Source of the DNA: Skermanella mucosa
GTDB taxonomy: Bacteria; Pseudomonadota; Alphaproteobacteria; Azospirillales; Azospirillaceae
Length of the DNA: 64,000 nt
Assembly (NCBI RefSeq): GCF_016765655.2
Contig: NZ_CP086106.1
Coordinates: 1,486,501-1,550,500 of the forward strand
Direction of reading: 5' to 3'
Part shown: in pieces, positions 26,915 through 35,023 of the stretch
How the letters are laid out: each line of letters begins with the position of its first letter
How positions within the stretch are numbered: the stretch's first letter is position 1
Program-made: the position numbers and the translations under genes
Notes under the pieces: generated by a model
What the model was told of the DNA's origin: nothing
Databases searched by the model: none
Seen by the model: only the letters and a program-made list of their open reading frames with translations

Positions 26915-28051
26915 ATGCTGAACCCGTCCCGCCCCGCCCAGTCCCCGCCGATCGGCCCGCTCTTCATCGGAAGCGAAATCTACCGGGCCTCCACCTACGG
27001 CAAGAAGCACCCGCTCGCGATCCCCCGGGTCTCCACCGCGATCGACCTTTCCCGGGCCATGGGGTGGCTGGACCACCGGGCCTATCTGGACAGCCCGAGG
27101 GCGACGCCCGACCAACTCGCCCGCTTCCACGACCGCACATATATAGAGACGGTCCGCCGGGCCGAGGCGGAGCAGCGGCTCGATGCCGAGGCGCGCGACC
27201 GCTACAATATCGGCCGGCTGGAGAACCCGATCTTCGCCGAGGTCTTCCGCCGCCCCGCCACTGCGTCGGGCGGCTCGATCCTGGCCGGCCGCCTGCTGGC
27301 CGAGCACGAGGGCGTGATCTACAACCCGGCCGGCGGCACCCACCACGGCCTGCGCGACCGGGCCAGCGGCTTCTGCTACTTCAACGACCCGGTGCTCGCG
27401 ATCCTCACCATGCTCGACGGCGGGTTGCGGCGGGTCTACTACGCCGACCTGGACGCCCACCATGGCGACGGGGTGGAGTACGCCTTTGCCGACGACGACC
27501 GGGTGCTGACCGTGTCGGTCCATGAGGGCACCCGCTGGCCCTTCACCGGCAAGGTCGGGGACCGGGGCGGCGGCATGGCGCGCAACCTGCCGGTCCCGGT
27601 GGAGTTCAATGACTCCGAACTGGACTACATCCTGGAGAACGCCCTGATGCCGCTGGGCCGGAGCTTCGCCCCCGACGCCGTGGTGATCCAGTGCGGCGCA
27701 GACGCCCTGGCCGACGACCCCATGAGCCGGCTGGAACTGTCCAACCGCGCGCTGTGGAACGCGGTCCGCTCCCTCGCGACGCTGGCTCCCCGGGTCCTCG
27801 TCCTGGGCGGCGGCGGCTACAATCCCTGGTCGGTCGGCCGCTGCTGGACCGGGGTCTGGGCTACCCTCAACGGCATCGACCCCGACGCTCCCGTGACCGA
27901 GGACGCGGAGGAGGTGCTGCGCGCGCTGACCTGGACCCGCCGCCAGGGCCAGAACCCGCCGGAACACTGGTTCACCACGATCGCCGACGCCCCGAGGCCC
28001 GGCCCGGTGCGCGATGAGGTCCGGCAGGTCGTGGACGCGGTCATGTCGTGA
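26915..28051 (+). CDS. Histone-deacetylase-family protein (AcuC-like)
   Basis: A 378-residue zinc-dependent deacetylase of the HDAC/AcuC superfamily. The active site shows the His pair in GGTHHGLRDRASGFCYFND, the zinc ligands in ADLDAHHGDGVEYAF, and a later Asp in QCGADALADDPMSRL. LVLGGGGYNPWSVGRCWTGVW holds the usual glycine-rich loop. Bacterial members deacetylate acetyl-lysine (AcuC acts on acetyl-CoA synthetase) or small acetyl-polyamines. The substrate cannot be told here. It is divergent from the thiamine operon and leads into the DUF192 gene. Confidence 0.85.
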   Translation: MLNPSRPAQSPPIGPLFIGSEIYRASTYGKKHPLAIPRVSTAIDLSRAMGWLDHRAYLDSPRATPDQLARFHDRTYIETVRRAEAEQRLDAEARDRYNIGRLENPIFAEVFRRPATASGGSILAGRLLAEHEGVIYNPAGGTHHGLRDRASGFCYFNDPVLAILTMLDGGLRRVYYADLDAHHGDGVEYAFADDDRVLTVSVHEGTRWPFTGKVGDRGGGMARNLPVPVEFNDSELDYILENALMPLGRSFAPDAVVIQCGADALADDPMSRLELSNRALWNAVRSLATLAPRVLVLGGGGYNPWSVGRCWTGVWATLNGIDPDAPVTEDAEEVLRALTWTRRQGQNPPEHWFTTIADAPRPGPVRDEVRQVVDAVMS

Positions 28052-28078
28052 CGGTGCAGGATCCTGACGGTGCAGGAT
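28049..28078 (+). repeat. Tandem 14-bp direct repeat at the end of the deacetylase gene
   Basis: TGACGGTGCAGGAT occurs at 28049-28062 and again at 28065-28078. The deacetylase stop codon is the TGA of the first copy. It looks like a local duplication without clear function. Confidence 0.7.
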
Positions 28079-28126
28079 TCGCCCAAATGCTTTACATATA
28101 GGGCGGGCTCCTGTAGCGACTGGATC

Positions 28127-28597
28127 ATGGCTGCCGCGATCATTCGAACCTTCACCCTCGTCCTGCTGCTGGTTGCGGCCGGCCAGGGGTCCCTGTCCGC
28201 CGCGGAGACCTTCCGCACCGACCGCCTGACCATCGAGACCGCGTCGGGCGGCAAGTATCCGTTCTCCGTCGAGATCGCCGAGTCTCCGCGCCAGATGGCG
28301 CAGGGCCTGATGTTCCGCGAGACCATGGCGCCCGACGCCGGGATGCTGTTCGTGCTGCCGCAACTCCAGACCATGTCCATGTGGATGAAAAACACCTTCA
28401 TCCCGCTGGACATGGTGTTTATCGGTCCCGAAGGCCGGATCGTGAATATCCACGAGAACGCGGTGCCCCAGTCGCTGGACACCATCAGTTCCGCGGGGCA
28501 GGTCAAGGGCGTGCTGGAGATCAACGGCGGCATGGCCGCCCGGCTGGGCATCCGCGCCGGCGACCGGGTGGTTCACCCGGCCTTTCAGCAGCAATAG
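28127..28597 (+). CDS. DUF192 family exported protein
   Basis: A 156-residue protein with a signal peptide (hydrophobic residues 5-24, ending LSAAE) and the DUF192 core: VEIAESPRQMAQGLMFRETM, then DAGMLFVLP, MWMKNTFIPLDMVFI, and GVLEINGGMAARLGIRAGD. DUF192 proteins are small periplasmic beta-barrels of unknown function in many bacteria and archaea. I chose the ATG at 28127 as it begins the signal peptide. The stop is three bases from the convergent O-methyltransferase stop. Confidence 0.82.
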   Translation: MAAAIIRTFTLVLLLVAAGQGSLSAAETFRTDRLTIETASGGKYPFSVEIAESPRQMAQGLMFRETMAPDAGMLFVLPQLQTMSMWMKNTFIPLDMVFIGPEGRIVNIHENAVPQSLDTISSAGQVKGVLEINGGMAARLGIRAGDRVVHPAFQQQ

Positions 28598-28600
28598 CCT

Positions 28601-29266
28601 TCAGGGGCGCTTGCGCGCCAGCGTCAGGCCGTCGCCCAGCGGCAACAGCACTTGGGTGACCCGCTCGTCGGCATGGACGAAGGCGTTGAAGGCCCGGAAC
28701 GTCTCGGTCTTCGGCTTGGTCGCTTCCGGATCGGCGACGGTGCCGCGCCAGAGCGTGTTGTCGATGGCGATCACGCCGCCGGGCCGCACCAGGGTCAGCG
28801 CCTGCTCGTAGTAGGTCGGGTAAAGCTCCTTGTCCGCGTCGATCAGCGCGAAGTCGAAGCTGCCCGCCGCACCTTCGCCGATCAGGCCCGCCAGCGTCTC
28901 GGTCGCCGGGGCCAGCCGCAGGTCGATCTTGTCGGCGACCCCCGCCTCGGCCCAGTAGCGCCGCGCCACGTCGGTCCATTCCACGCTGACGTCGCAGGCG
29001 ACCACCCGGCCTTCGGGCGGCAGCGCCAGGGCGGCCACCGTCGCGCTGTAGCCGGTGAACACGCCGATATCGAGCGTCCGCCGCGCCCTCAGCAGTTCCA
29101 GCACCAGGGTCAGCATCTGCCCTTCCTCGGGTGCTATCTGGTAATAGCCCTGGGTCAGGCTGGCCGTCTCGGCACGGAGCCGGGCGAGCACCGGCGGCTC
29201 GCGCAGCGAATTGTCCAGGATGTACCGGTGTATCGCCGGCGGCAGGAACATGGATTGCTGGGTCAC
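28601..29266 (-). CDS. Class I SAM-dependent O-methyltransferase (catechol-OMT-like)
   Basis: A 221-residue protein of the methyltransf_3 (caffeoyl-CoA/catechol O-methyltransferase) family. QGYYQIAPEEGQML precedes the SAM-binding motif LDIGVFTGYSATVAALAL; FALIDADKELYPTYYE holds the metal-binding Asp, and AIDNTLWRGTVADP the downstream Asn/Asp. The acceptor is not evident. I chose GTG at 29266 because GAGGA lies six bases upstream; an internal ATG at 29251 has no comparable site. Confidence 0.83.
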   Translation of the reverse strand: MTQQSMFLPPAIHRYILDNSLREPPVLARLRAETASLTQGYYQIAPEEGQMLTLVLELLRARRTLDIGVFTGYSATVAALALPPEGRVVACDVSVEWTDVARRYWAEAGVADKIDLRLAPATETLAGLIGEGAAGSFDFALIDADKELYPTYYEQALTLVRPGGVIAIDNTLWRGTVADPEATKPKTETFRAFNAFVHADERVTQVLLPLGDGLTLARKRP

Positions 29267-29441
29267 TCGGGATCCTCGTGTCGGGTCGATATCCGGGGGG
29301 CGATATCCGCGGTCGGTGGCTGGTCGCCGAATGCCACGGCGCCCTGCGTATGTCCATACGACAAAGCTCCGGAACTTTCTTCGGGGGGCTCCGGGGGCAG
29401 TGGTTGCTGAGTTTGCCCCGATGATGTATGTCACGCTCTGG

Positions 29442-29518
29442 CGGAGCGTAGCGCAGCCTGGTAGCGCATCTGCTTTGGGAGCAGAGGGTCCCGAGTTCGA
29501 ATCTCGGCGCTCCGACCA
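29442..29518 (+). tRNA. tRNA-Pro (UGG)
   Basis: A 77-nt cloverleaf with acceptor strands CGGAGCG/CGCTCCG, a GGTTCGAATC-like T arm (GAGTTCGAATCTC), anticodon TGG at 29476-29478 and an encoded CCA end. It lies 28 bases before the NDUFS4-like gene and may be co-transcribed with it. Confidence 0.97.
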
Positions 29519-29546
29519 TATGCGAGAAGTCGTGGAGAAGCGAACC

Positions 29547-29840
29547 ATGCAGGTGCGTATCTATCAGCCCAGCAAGTCGACCATGCAGTCCGGTCGCGGT
29601 AAGATGGGTGACTGGGTCCTGGAATACGAGATCGCGACCCCCCGGCGTGCCGAGCCCCTGATGGGCTGGATCTCGTCCGGCGACACCCTGAACCAAGTTC
29701 GCCTCAAGTTCCCGACCAAGGACGAAGCCGTCGCCTTCGCCGAGCGCAAGGGCTGGGACTACATGGTCCAAGACGCCCACCAGCGCCGGGTCCGCCCGCG
29801 CAACTACGCCGACAACTTCCGCCCCGACCGCGTCCGCTGA
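29547..29840 (+). CDS. NADH dehydrogenase accessory subunit, NDUFS4/18-kDa-like (ETC complex I conserved region)
   Basis: A 97-residue protein matching the ETC_C1_NDUFA4/NDUFS4-like family: VRIYQPSKSTMQSGRGKMGD, WVLEYEIATPRRAEPLMGW, then LKFPTKDEAVAFAERKGWDY and a basic end. This family is an accessory subunit of respiratory complex I shared by alphaproteobacteria and mitochondria, where it stabilises the peripheral arm. A GGAGAAG site precedes the ATG at 29547. The gene is placed between two tRNA genes and far from any nuo operon in this window. Confidence 0.9.
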   Translation: MQVRIYQPSKSTMQSGRGKMGDWVLEYEIATPRRAEPLMGWISSGDTLNQVRLKFPTKDEAVAFAERKGWDYMVQDAHQRRVRPRNYADNFRPDRVR

Positions 29841-29868
29841 GGACGCGCGGGGCGCCCGCCTCCTTCAA

Positions 29869-29945
29869 GCGCCCTTAGCTCAGCTGGATAGAGCACCCGC
29901 CTTCTAAGCGGACGGTCGCTGGTTCGAATCCAGCAGGGCGCGCCA
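29869..29945 (+). tRNA. tRNA-Arg (UCU)
   Basis: A 77-nt cloverleaf with acceptor GCGCCCT/AGGGCGC, discriminator G and encoded CCA; anticodon TCT at 29903-29905 in loop CTTCTAA. The outermost anticodon-stem pair is C-A rather than Watson-Crick; the other pairs are intact. It lies 28 bases after the NDUFS4-like gene. Confidence 0.96.
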
Positions 29946-30531
29946 ATTCTTCAATACCATACTAAAATCCCCTATGAGTCTGAGCGGCAGAAAAATCTGT
30001 CGTTACGAATACATCCTCGAAGCGGCTTACCGGACGCGCACTGATCAGGAATGGCCAGGAGTAGGTCCCCAAACTCGCGAAATTGCAGAGACTGATCTGC
30101 GAGGGACTTGGCCAAGGCGTCGATGATGCCCAGGGATCCGCGACCGCGTTCTTTGCCATATGCTACGCCATTCCATCATCCCGTCGGACCCGATGGTTGG
30201 GCTCGTTGGGAGGTGTCGTGCTGACCGGCTGTTCCGGCAAATGCGCTCCGGCACCAAGTCCACGGGTGCGACTTGGCATTCCTCCGTCGTTCCAGGTCGA
30301 CCTCCCGGTCCATAGGCGGCCGTTCAGTCAGGCTCGGCCGGACTAAGTAATACCTTCAGGAATTCAACAACAAATCCGGAGTGTTACTTAGTTAGTTAAA
30401 TATTCATTTCCCCTTCACGCAAGTGTCATCCGGGGTGTCCAGGATCCCGACGCCGGCCAACCGCTTCAACGACAACGAATTTACCGGCGGCCGGAGTCAT
30501 GGGAAGCAGGGCCAGGAGAAGGGAACCCGTC
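29946..30531. other. 586-base region without a recognisable gene, downstream of tRNA-Arg
   Basis: Base composition is visibly less GC-rich than its surroundings, most clearly at 30340-30420. Several short open frames exist on both strands (for example minus 29962-30159), but none has a recognisable domain, consistent codon use or a good ribosome site. It may be decayed sequence. An inverted repeat of 9-bp arms (ACTAAGTAA at 30342-30350, TTACTTAGT at 30384-30392) and a Pho-box-like array lie at its right end and probably serve the next gene. Confidence 0.5.
30401..30429 (+). promoter_or_regulatory. Pho-box-like direct repeats upstream of the phosphoesterase gene
   Basis: Three 7-base units at 11-base spacing (TATTCAT, CCTTCAC, GTGTCAT) resemble the PhoB consensus CTGTCAT; the third matches at six of seven positions, the others at four. 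They lie about 105 bases before a gene for phosphate-releasing enzymes. Weak by itself, helped by context. Confidence 0.35.
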
Positions 30532-33500
30532 ATGCAATCATCGGACATTCCGGAAGGCCGGCCGCTGGACGGTGGGCTGCCGCTCGTCATCGGGCATCGC
30601 GGCGCCAGCGGCTCCCGCCCCGAGCACACGCTCGAAGCCTACCGGCTCGCGATCGAACTCGGCGCCGACATCATCGAACCCGATCTGGTCACCACCCGCG
30701 ACGGCGTCCTGATCGCCCGGCATGAAAACCTGCTGGCGCAGGTCGCGCTGGACGAGGACGGCGACATCGTTTTCGGCGAGGACGGCCGGCCGGTGGTAAC
30801 CCAGGCGACCACCGACGTCGCCGAATTCGACGGCGACGGGGACGGCGCGCCCGACTTCCTCGACCGGCTCAGCGTCAAGGTGCTGGACGGCGACCCGGTC
30901 GCCGGCTGGTTCAGCGAGGATTTCACGCTGGCCGAGATCAAGCAGCTGAGCGCCCGCGAGCGCATCCCCGACGTCCGGCCGGAGAATGCTGTATTCGACG
31001 ACCAGTTCGGGATCCCGACCTTCGAGGAGGTGATCCAGCTCGTCCGGCAAGTCGAGGCGGAAACCGGCCGGAAGATCGGCATCATCCCGGAAACCAAGCA
31101 CCCGACCTATTTCGAGTTCGAGGGCACCCACCAGGACGAGGACGCCGACGGGGACGGCACGCTGGACGACGGCGAGGACGCCAACGGTAACGGGCAGCTC
31201 GACGTGGTGGACGGCGGCTCGCCGATCGGCGTGGACACCGGCCGCGTGCTGGTCGAGACCGTGACCGAGCAGGGCTTCGCCGATCCCGGCCGCGTCACCA
31301 TCCAGAGCTTCGAAGTCGCCAACCTGCTGGAACTCCAGGACGAGATCATGCCGGCCGCCGGCATCGACCTGCCGCTGGTCCAGCTGCTGGGCGACGTCGA
31401 GGGCGCCTTCTTCAACGAGGCGGGCGGTGGATTCTCCATCCCCTACGACATAGCCTTCAACGCCAACCCGGACAAAGCCGACCTTGGCGCGGACCTCTCG
31501 GTCTATGACGGCCTGCCCTTCGAGGTGACGGGGGAGACCGACTATGCCGACCTGGTCACGCCGGAGGCGCTGAAGCAGATCGCCGACGCCTATGCCGAGG
31601 GGATCGGCCCCTGGACCGACAGCTTCATCATCCGCGAACCGCTGGAAACGCCGGTCGATGCCGACGGCGACGGTCGGGCGCAGGTGACTTCCCGCCTGAC
31701 CGGCGAGATCCGGCCGCTGGTCGCCGACGCCCATGAGGCCGGCCTGAAGGTCACCCCCTATACCGTGCGGGCGGAGGAACCGTTCCTGGCGCTGGAGGAG
31801 GACGGCACCGCCCAGACCCTGCCGGAGCAGGTCGAACTGCTGACCCGGCTGGGCGTGGACGGCATCTTCACCGACCAGCCCGGCGCCGCCGCCGACGTGC
31901 TGGAGGATTTGACCGGCATCGGTGACCGGATCAGGGTCGCCACCTATAACGCCTCGCTGAACCGGGCGGAGGAGGGCGAACTGATCGACGACCTCTCCAC
32001 CGGCGCCGACGAGCAGGCCCGCAAGGTCGCCGAGATCATCCAGCGCACCGACCCCGACATCGTGCTGGTCAACGAGTTCGACTACGACGCCGAGGGCAAG
32101 GCCGCCGACCTGTTCCGCGACAACTACCTCAAGGTCGGGCAGAACGGGCAGGACCTGGTCGATTACCCCTACCAGTACGTGGCGGCCAGCAACACCGGCG
32201 TGCCCTCCGGCTTCGACCTCGACAATAACGGCTCGGTCGGCGGCCCGAACGACGCCTACGGCTTCGGCGCCTTCCCCGGCCAGTTCGCCTTCGTGATCTA
32301 TTCCAAGCATCCGATCGTCGAGGACCAGGTCCGCACCTTCCAGGAGTTCCTGTGGAAGGACATGCCCGACGCCCGCATCCCGGAAGGTTTCTACAGCGAC
32401 GCGGAACTGGACGTCCTCCGCCTGTCGTCCAAGAACCACGTGGACGTGCCGGTCGAGGTCGACGGCGAGATCGTCCATGTCCTGGCGGCCCACCCGACGC
32501 CCCCGGTGTTCGACGGGCCGGAGGACCGCAACGGCCTGCGCAATTATGACGAGATCCGCTTCTGGGACGACTATGTGACGCCCGATGGCGGTGGCTACAT
32601 TTATGACGATGCCGGCAACAAGGGCGGCCTGGGCGCCGGCGAGCGCTTCGTGATCGTCGGCGACTACAATACCGATCCGTTCGACGGCGACAGCGTGCCG
32701 GGTGCTGCCCAGCAGATCGTCGGCAACCCGTGGGTGGATCCGACCGTCGCCCCGGACAGCGAAGGCGCCGTCGTGGACAGCTTCGCCGACGGCGGCGTCA
32801 ACCTGGACCATCTCGGCCATCCCGGCCTGGACACCGCCGACTTCTCCGAGCCGCCGGGCAACCTGCGGGTGGATTACGTCCTGCCCTCGGCCAACGGCTT
32901 CGAGGTCGAGGATGCCGGCGTCTTCTGGCCGGCGCCGGGCCGGCCGGGCGCCGAGCTGATCGACGCGTCGGATCACCGGCTGGTCTGGTCCGACCTGCGG
33001 ATCACCGAGGCGCCCGCCGTGGACGTCAAGGGGGTCGAGTTCCAGGGCGCCGCCTTCCTCGCCACCGGTACCGAGTTCGAGGGGACCGAGATCGGCGGCC
33101 TGTCCGCCCTGACCTGGGATCCGGAGCGCGGCGTCTTCCACGCGCTGTCCGACAGCCGCGGCGGCGAAACCGGCGCGCCGCGCTTCTATACGCTGGAACT
33201 AGACCTGGCCGACGGCCGCTTCGCCAACGACGATCTCTCCGTCACCGGCGTGACCTTCCTGTCGGACGCCGACGGCGAGCCGTTCGCCGACGCCGCGGTC
33301 GATCCGGAAGGGCTGGCCTATGCCGGCTCGGGCAAGCTCTACCTCTCTTCCGAAGGCGACGCGAGCGCCGTGATCCCGCCCTTCGTCAACGAGTTCTCGC
33401 TGGAAGGCCGGCAGACCGGGGCCTTCGACATTCCGGAGAAATTCCTGCCGGCCGGGGACGGCGGGTCCGGCATCCGAAACAACCTCGCCTTCGAGAGCCT

Positions 33501-34092
33501 GACGCTGACGCCGGACGAGCGGACGCTTTATTCCGCCACCGAGAACGCGCTGGCACAGGACGGCTCGGTCGCCGGCCTGGACCAGGGCAGCCCGTCGCGC
33601 ATCCTCGCTTTCGACACCGCCGACGGGACCGTCAAGGCGGAATACCTGTACGAGACCCACGCCGTCGCCGAGCCCCCGGTGCCCGAGGACGCCTTCGCCA
33701 CCAACGGTCTCGTCGATCTGCTCGCCCTCGACAATACGGGGACGCTGCTGGCGCTGGAACGGTCGTTCAGCACGGGCGTGGGCAACACCATCAAGCTCTA
33801 CGAGGCGCGGATCGGCGGTGCCGACGACATCTCCGGGATCGAGGCCCTCGACGGCCTGGACAAGGCGCCGAAGGCGGTGGAGAAGGAGTTGGTGTTCGAC
33901 TTCGCCGGGATCGGCCTGCCGCTCGACAATGTGGAGGGGATGGCGCTGGGTCCGGTGCTGCCCGACGGGCGGCAGAGCCTGACCTTCGTCAGCGACAACA
34001 ACTTCAGCGACACCCAGTTCACCCAGTTCCTGGTCTTCGCGCTGGACCAGGAGGGTGGCCTGGGCCTGATCGGCACTCCGCCGGCGGAGTAG
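30532..34092 (+). CDS. Three-domain phosphoesterase: glycerophosphodiesterase + endonuclease/exonuclease/phosphatase + phytase-like domain
   Basis: A 1186-residue acidic protein. Domain 1 (about residues 17-450) is a glycerophosphodiester phosphodiesterase: GHRGASGSRPEHTLEAYR with the catalytic His, EPDL metal ligands and ARHE, ending GVDGIFTDQPG. Inside it, near residues 202-224, sit calcium-loop sequences DADGDGTLDDGE and DANGNGQLD. Domain 2 (about 465-825) is an endonuclease/exonuclease/phosphatase domain: RVATYNASLNRAEEGE, IVLVNEFDYD, IVGDYNTDPFDGD and ASDHRLVWSDLRI. Domain 3 (about 840-1180) is an esterase-like/phytase domain: GGLSALTWDPERGVFHALSD, DPEGLAYAGSGKLYLSSEGD, NVEGMALGPV. No Sec signal peptide is visible; calcium loops and acidity hint at export by another route. 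The ATG at 30532 was preferred for its AGGAGAAGG site. Confidence 0.82.
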   Translation: MQSSDIPEGRPLDGGLPLVIGHRGASGSRPEHTLEAYRLAIELGADIIEPDLVTTRDGVLIARHENLLAQVALDEDGDIVFGEDGRPVVTQATTDVAEFDGDGDGAPDFLDRLSVKVLDGDPVAGWFSEDFTLAEIKQLSARERIPDVRPENAVFDDQFGIPTFEEVIQLVRQVEAETGRKIGIIPETKHPTYFEFEGTHQDEDADGDGTLDDGEDANGNGQLDVVDGGSPIGVDTGRVLVETVTEQGFADPGRVTIQSFEVANLLELQDEIMPAAGIDLPLVQLLGDVEGAFFNEAGGGFSIPYDIAFNANPDKADLGADLSVYDGLPFEVTGETDYADLVTPEALKQIADAYAEGIGPWTDSFIIREPLETPVDADGDGRAQVTSRLTGEIRPLVADAHEAGLKVTPYTVRAEEPFLALEEDGTAQTLPEQVELLTRLGVDGIFTDQPGAAADVLEDLTGIGDRIRVATYNASLNRAEEGELIDDLSTGADEQARKVAEIIQRTDPDIVLVNEFDYDAEGKAADLFRDNYLKVGQNGQDLVDYPYQYVAASNTGVPSGFDLDNNGSVGGPNDAYGFGAFPGQFAFVIYSKHPIVEDQVRTFQEFLWKDMPDARIPEGFYSDAELDVLRLSSKNHVDVPVEVDGEIVHVLAAHPTPPVFDGPEDRNGLRNYDEIRFWDDYVTPDGGGYIYDDAGNKGGLGAGERFVIVGDYNTDPFDGDSVPGAAQQIVGNPWVDPTVAPDSEGAVVDSFADGGVNLDHLGHPGLDTADFSEPPGNLRVDYVLPSANGFEVEDAGVFWPAPGRPGAELIDASDHRLVWSDLRITEAPAVDVKGVEFQGAAFLATGTEFEGTEIGGLSALTWDPERGVFHALSDSRGGETGAPRFYTLELDLADGRFANDDLSVTGVTFLSDADGEPFADAAVDPEGLAYAGSGKLYLSSEGDASAVIPPFVNEFSLEGRQTGAFDIPEKFLPAGDGGSGIRNNLAFESLTLTPDERTLYSATENALAQDGSVAGLDQGSPSRILAFDTADGTVKAEYLYETHAVAEPPVPEDAFATNGLVDLLALDNTGTLLALERSFSTGVGNTIKLYEARIGGADDISGIEALDGLDKAPKAVEKELVFDFAGIGLPLDNVEGMALGPVLPDGRQSLTFVSDNNFSDTQFTQFLVFALDQEGGLGLIGTPPAE

Positions 34093-35023
34093 CGGCCGGG
34101 GTCCGGCGCCCGGGAAAGATGCCGTCGGCGAAGGCGACCACCGCCGCCGCCGCGACGATCACCAGGGCGCCGGCCAGCCCGAGGGGCGACGGCAGCATGC
34201 CGAAGATGGCCGCGTCGAAGAGCAGCGCCCAGATCATGGACGTGTACTCGAACGGCGCCAGGGTCGAGGCCGGGGCCCGGGCCAGCGCCTCGGTCATGGC
34301 GATATGCGCCAGCCCGCCGGCGATCCCGGCCCCGATCAGGTAAGCCAGCGCGGCGCCGGAGGGCGAGGCCCAGCCGAAGGGCAGGGTGGCGAGGCCGGCC
34401 AGGGCGCACACCACGGCGAAGTAGAAGGCGATGGTGCCCGGCGGCTCCGTCCCGGTCAGCATCTTGATCTGGACCTTGGCGGACGCCGTGGTGACCGCCA
34501 TCGCCAGGCCGGCGGTGACGCCGATCAGCGTGCCGGAATCGAGCGACGGCCCCTCGAACGCCGGCGCCAGCATCAGGGCGACGCCGAGAAATCCCGCGAG
34601 CGCCGCCCCGACCACGACCGAGCCGGGCCGTTCCTTCAACGCCACCATGGCGGCGGGCACCAGCAGCAGCGGCGCCAGAAACGCCAGGGCGGAGGCCAGT
34701 GCCAGCGGCAGATAGGCCAGCGACACGAAGGAGAAGAACATGGCGGTGCAGCCCAACAGGCTGCGCTTCAGGTGGCCGCCCGGCCGGCTGGTCCTCAGCC
34801 CGTGGGGAAACTGCCGGCGCCAGAGGAGATAGGCCACGATCGGCAGCAGGGCGAAGGCGCTGCGGTAGAAGACGATCTGCCCGACCGGCGCCTCGAAGGA
34901 CGCCAGCCGGACGAACAGCGACATGAGCGTGAAGAGCCCCGCCGCCGCCAGCCGCAGCAGGATGCCGCCGGCACCCGGCAGCGATCCGGGCCGGGCCGGC
35001 GTTCCAGGCTCACATCGCGCCAT
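34019..35023 (-). CDS. DMT-superfamily (EamA) transporter
   Basis: A 334-residue protein with about ten transmembrane helices in two EamA repeats; AFYRSAFALLPIVAYLLW-like and EYTSMIWALLFDAAIFGMLPS stretches fit the family. It likely exports a small metabolite or amino acid; substrate unknown. The last 24 codons overlap the 3' end of the phosphoesterase gene on the other strand, and this tail (Pro/Gly/Arg-rich) carries no domain. Its start overlaps the ATPase gene upstream by 14 bases, so it is the last gene of the ABC importer operon. Confidence 0.8.
   Translation of the reverse strand: MARCEPGTPARPGSLPGAGGILLRLAAAGLFTLMSLFVRLASFEAPVGQIVFYRSAFALLPIVAYLLWRRQFPHGLRTSRPGGHLKRSLLGCTAMFFSFVSLAYLPLALASALAFLAPLLLVPAAMVALKERPGSVVVGAALAGFLGVALMLAPAFEGPSLDSGTLIGVTAGLAMAVTTASAKVQIKMLTGTEPPGTIAFYFAVVCALAGLATLPFGWASPSGAALAYLIGAGIAGGLAHIAMTEALARAPASTLAPFEYTSMIWALLFDAAIFGMLPSPLGLAGALVIVAAAAVVAFADGIFPGRRTPAATPPAECRSGPGHPPGPARRPGTG

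Noticed and set aside
28049-28078. The tandem 14-bp repeat as a start of a CRISPR or regulatory array
   Set aside because: Only two copies, two bases apart, with no spacer pattern.
30083-30346. Short frames after tRNA-Arg as an insertion-sequence transposase remnant
   Set aside because: Translations on both strands showed no DDE, DEDD or tyrosine transposase motif and no terminal repeats of an IS.
34092-34343. Extension of a frame beyond the phosphoesterase stop as a longer protein
   Set aside because: It lies in the wrong frame and antisense to the EamA transporter.
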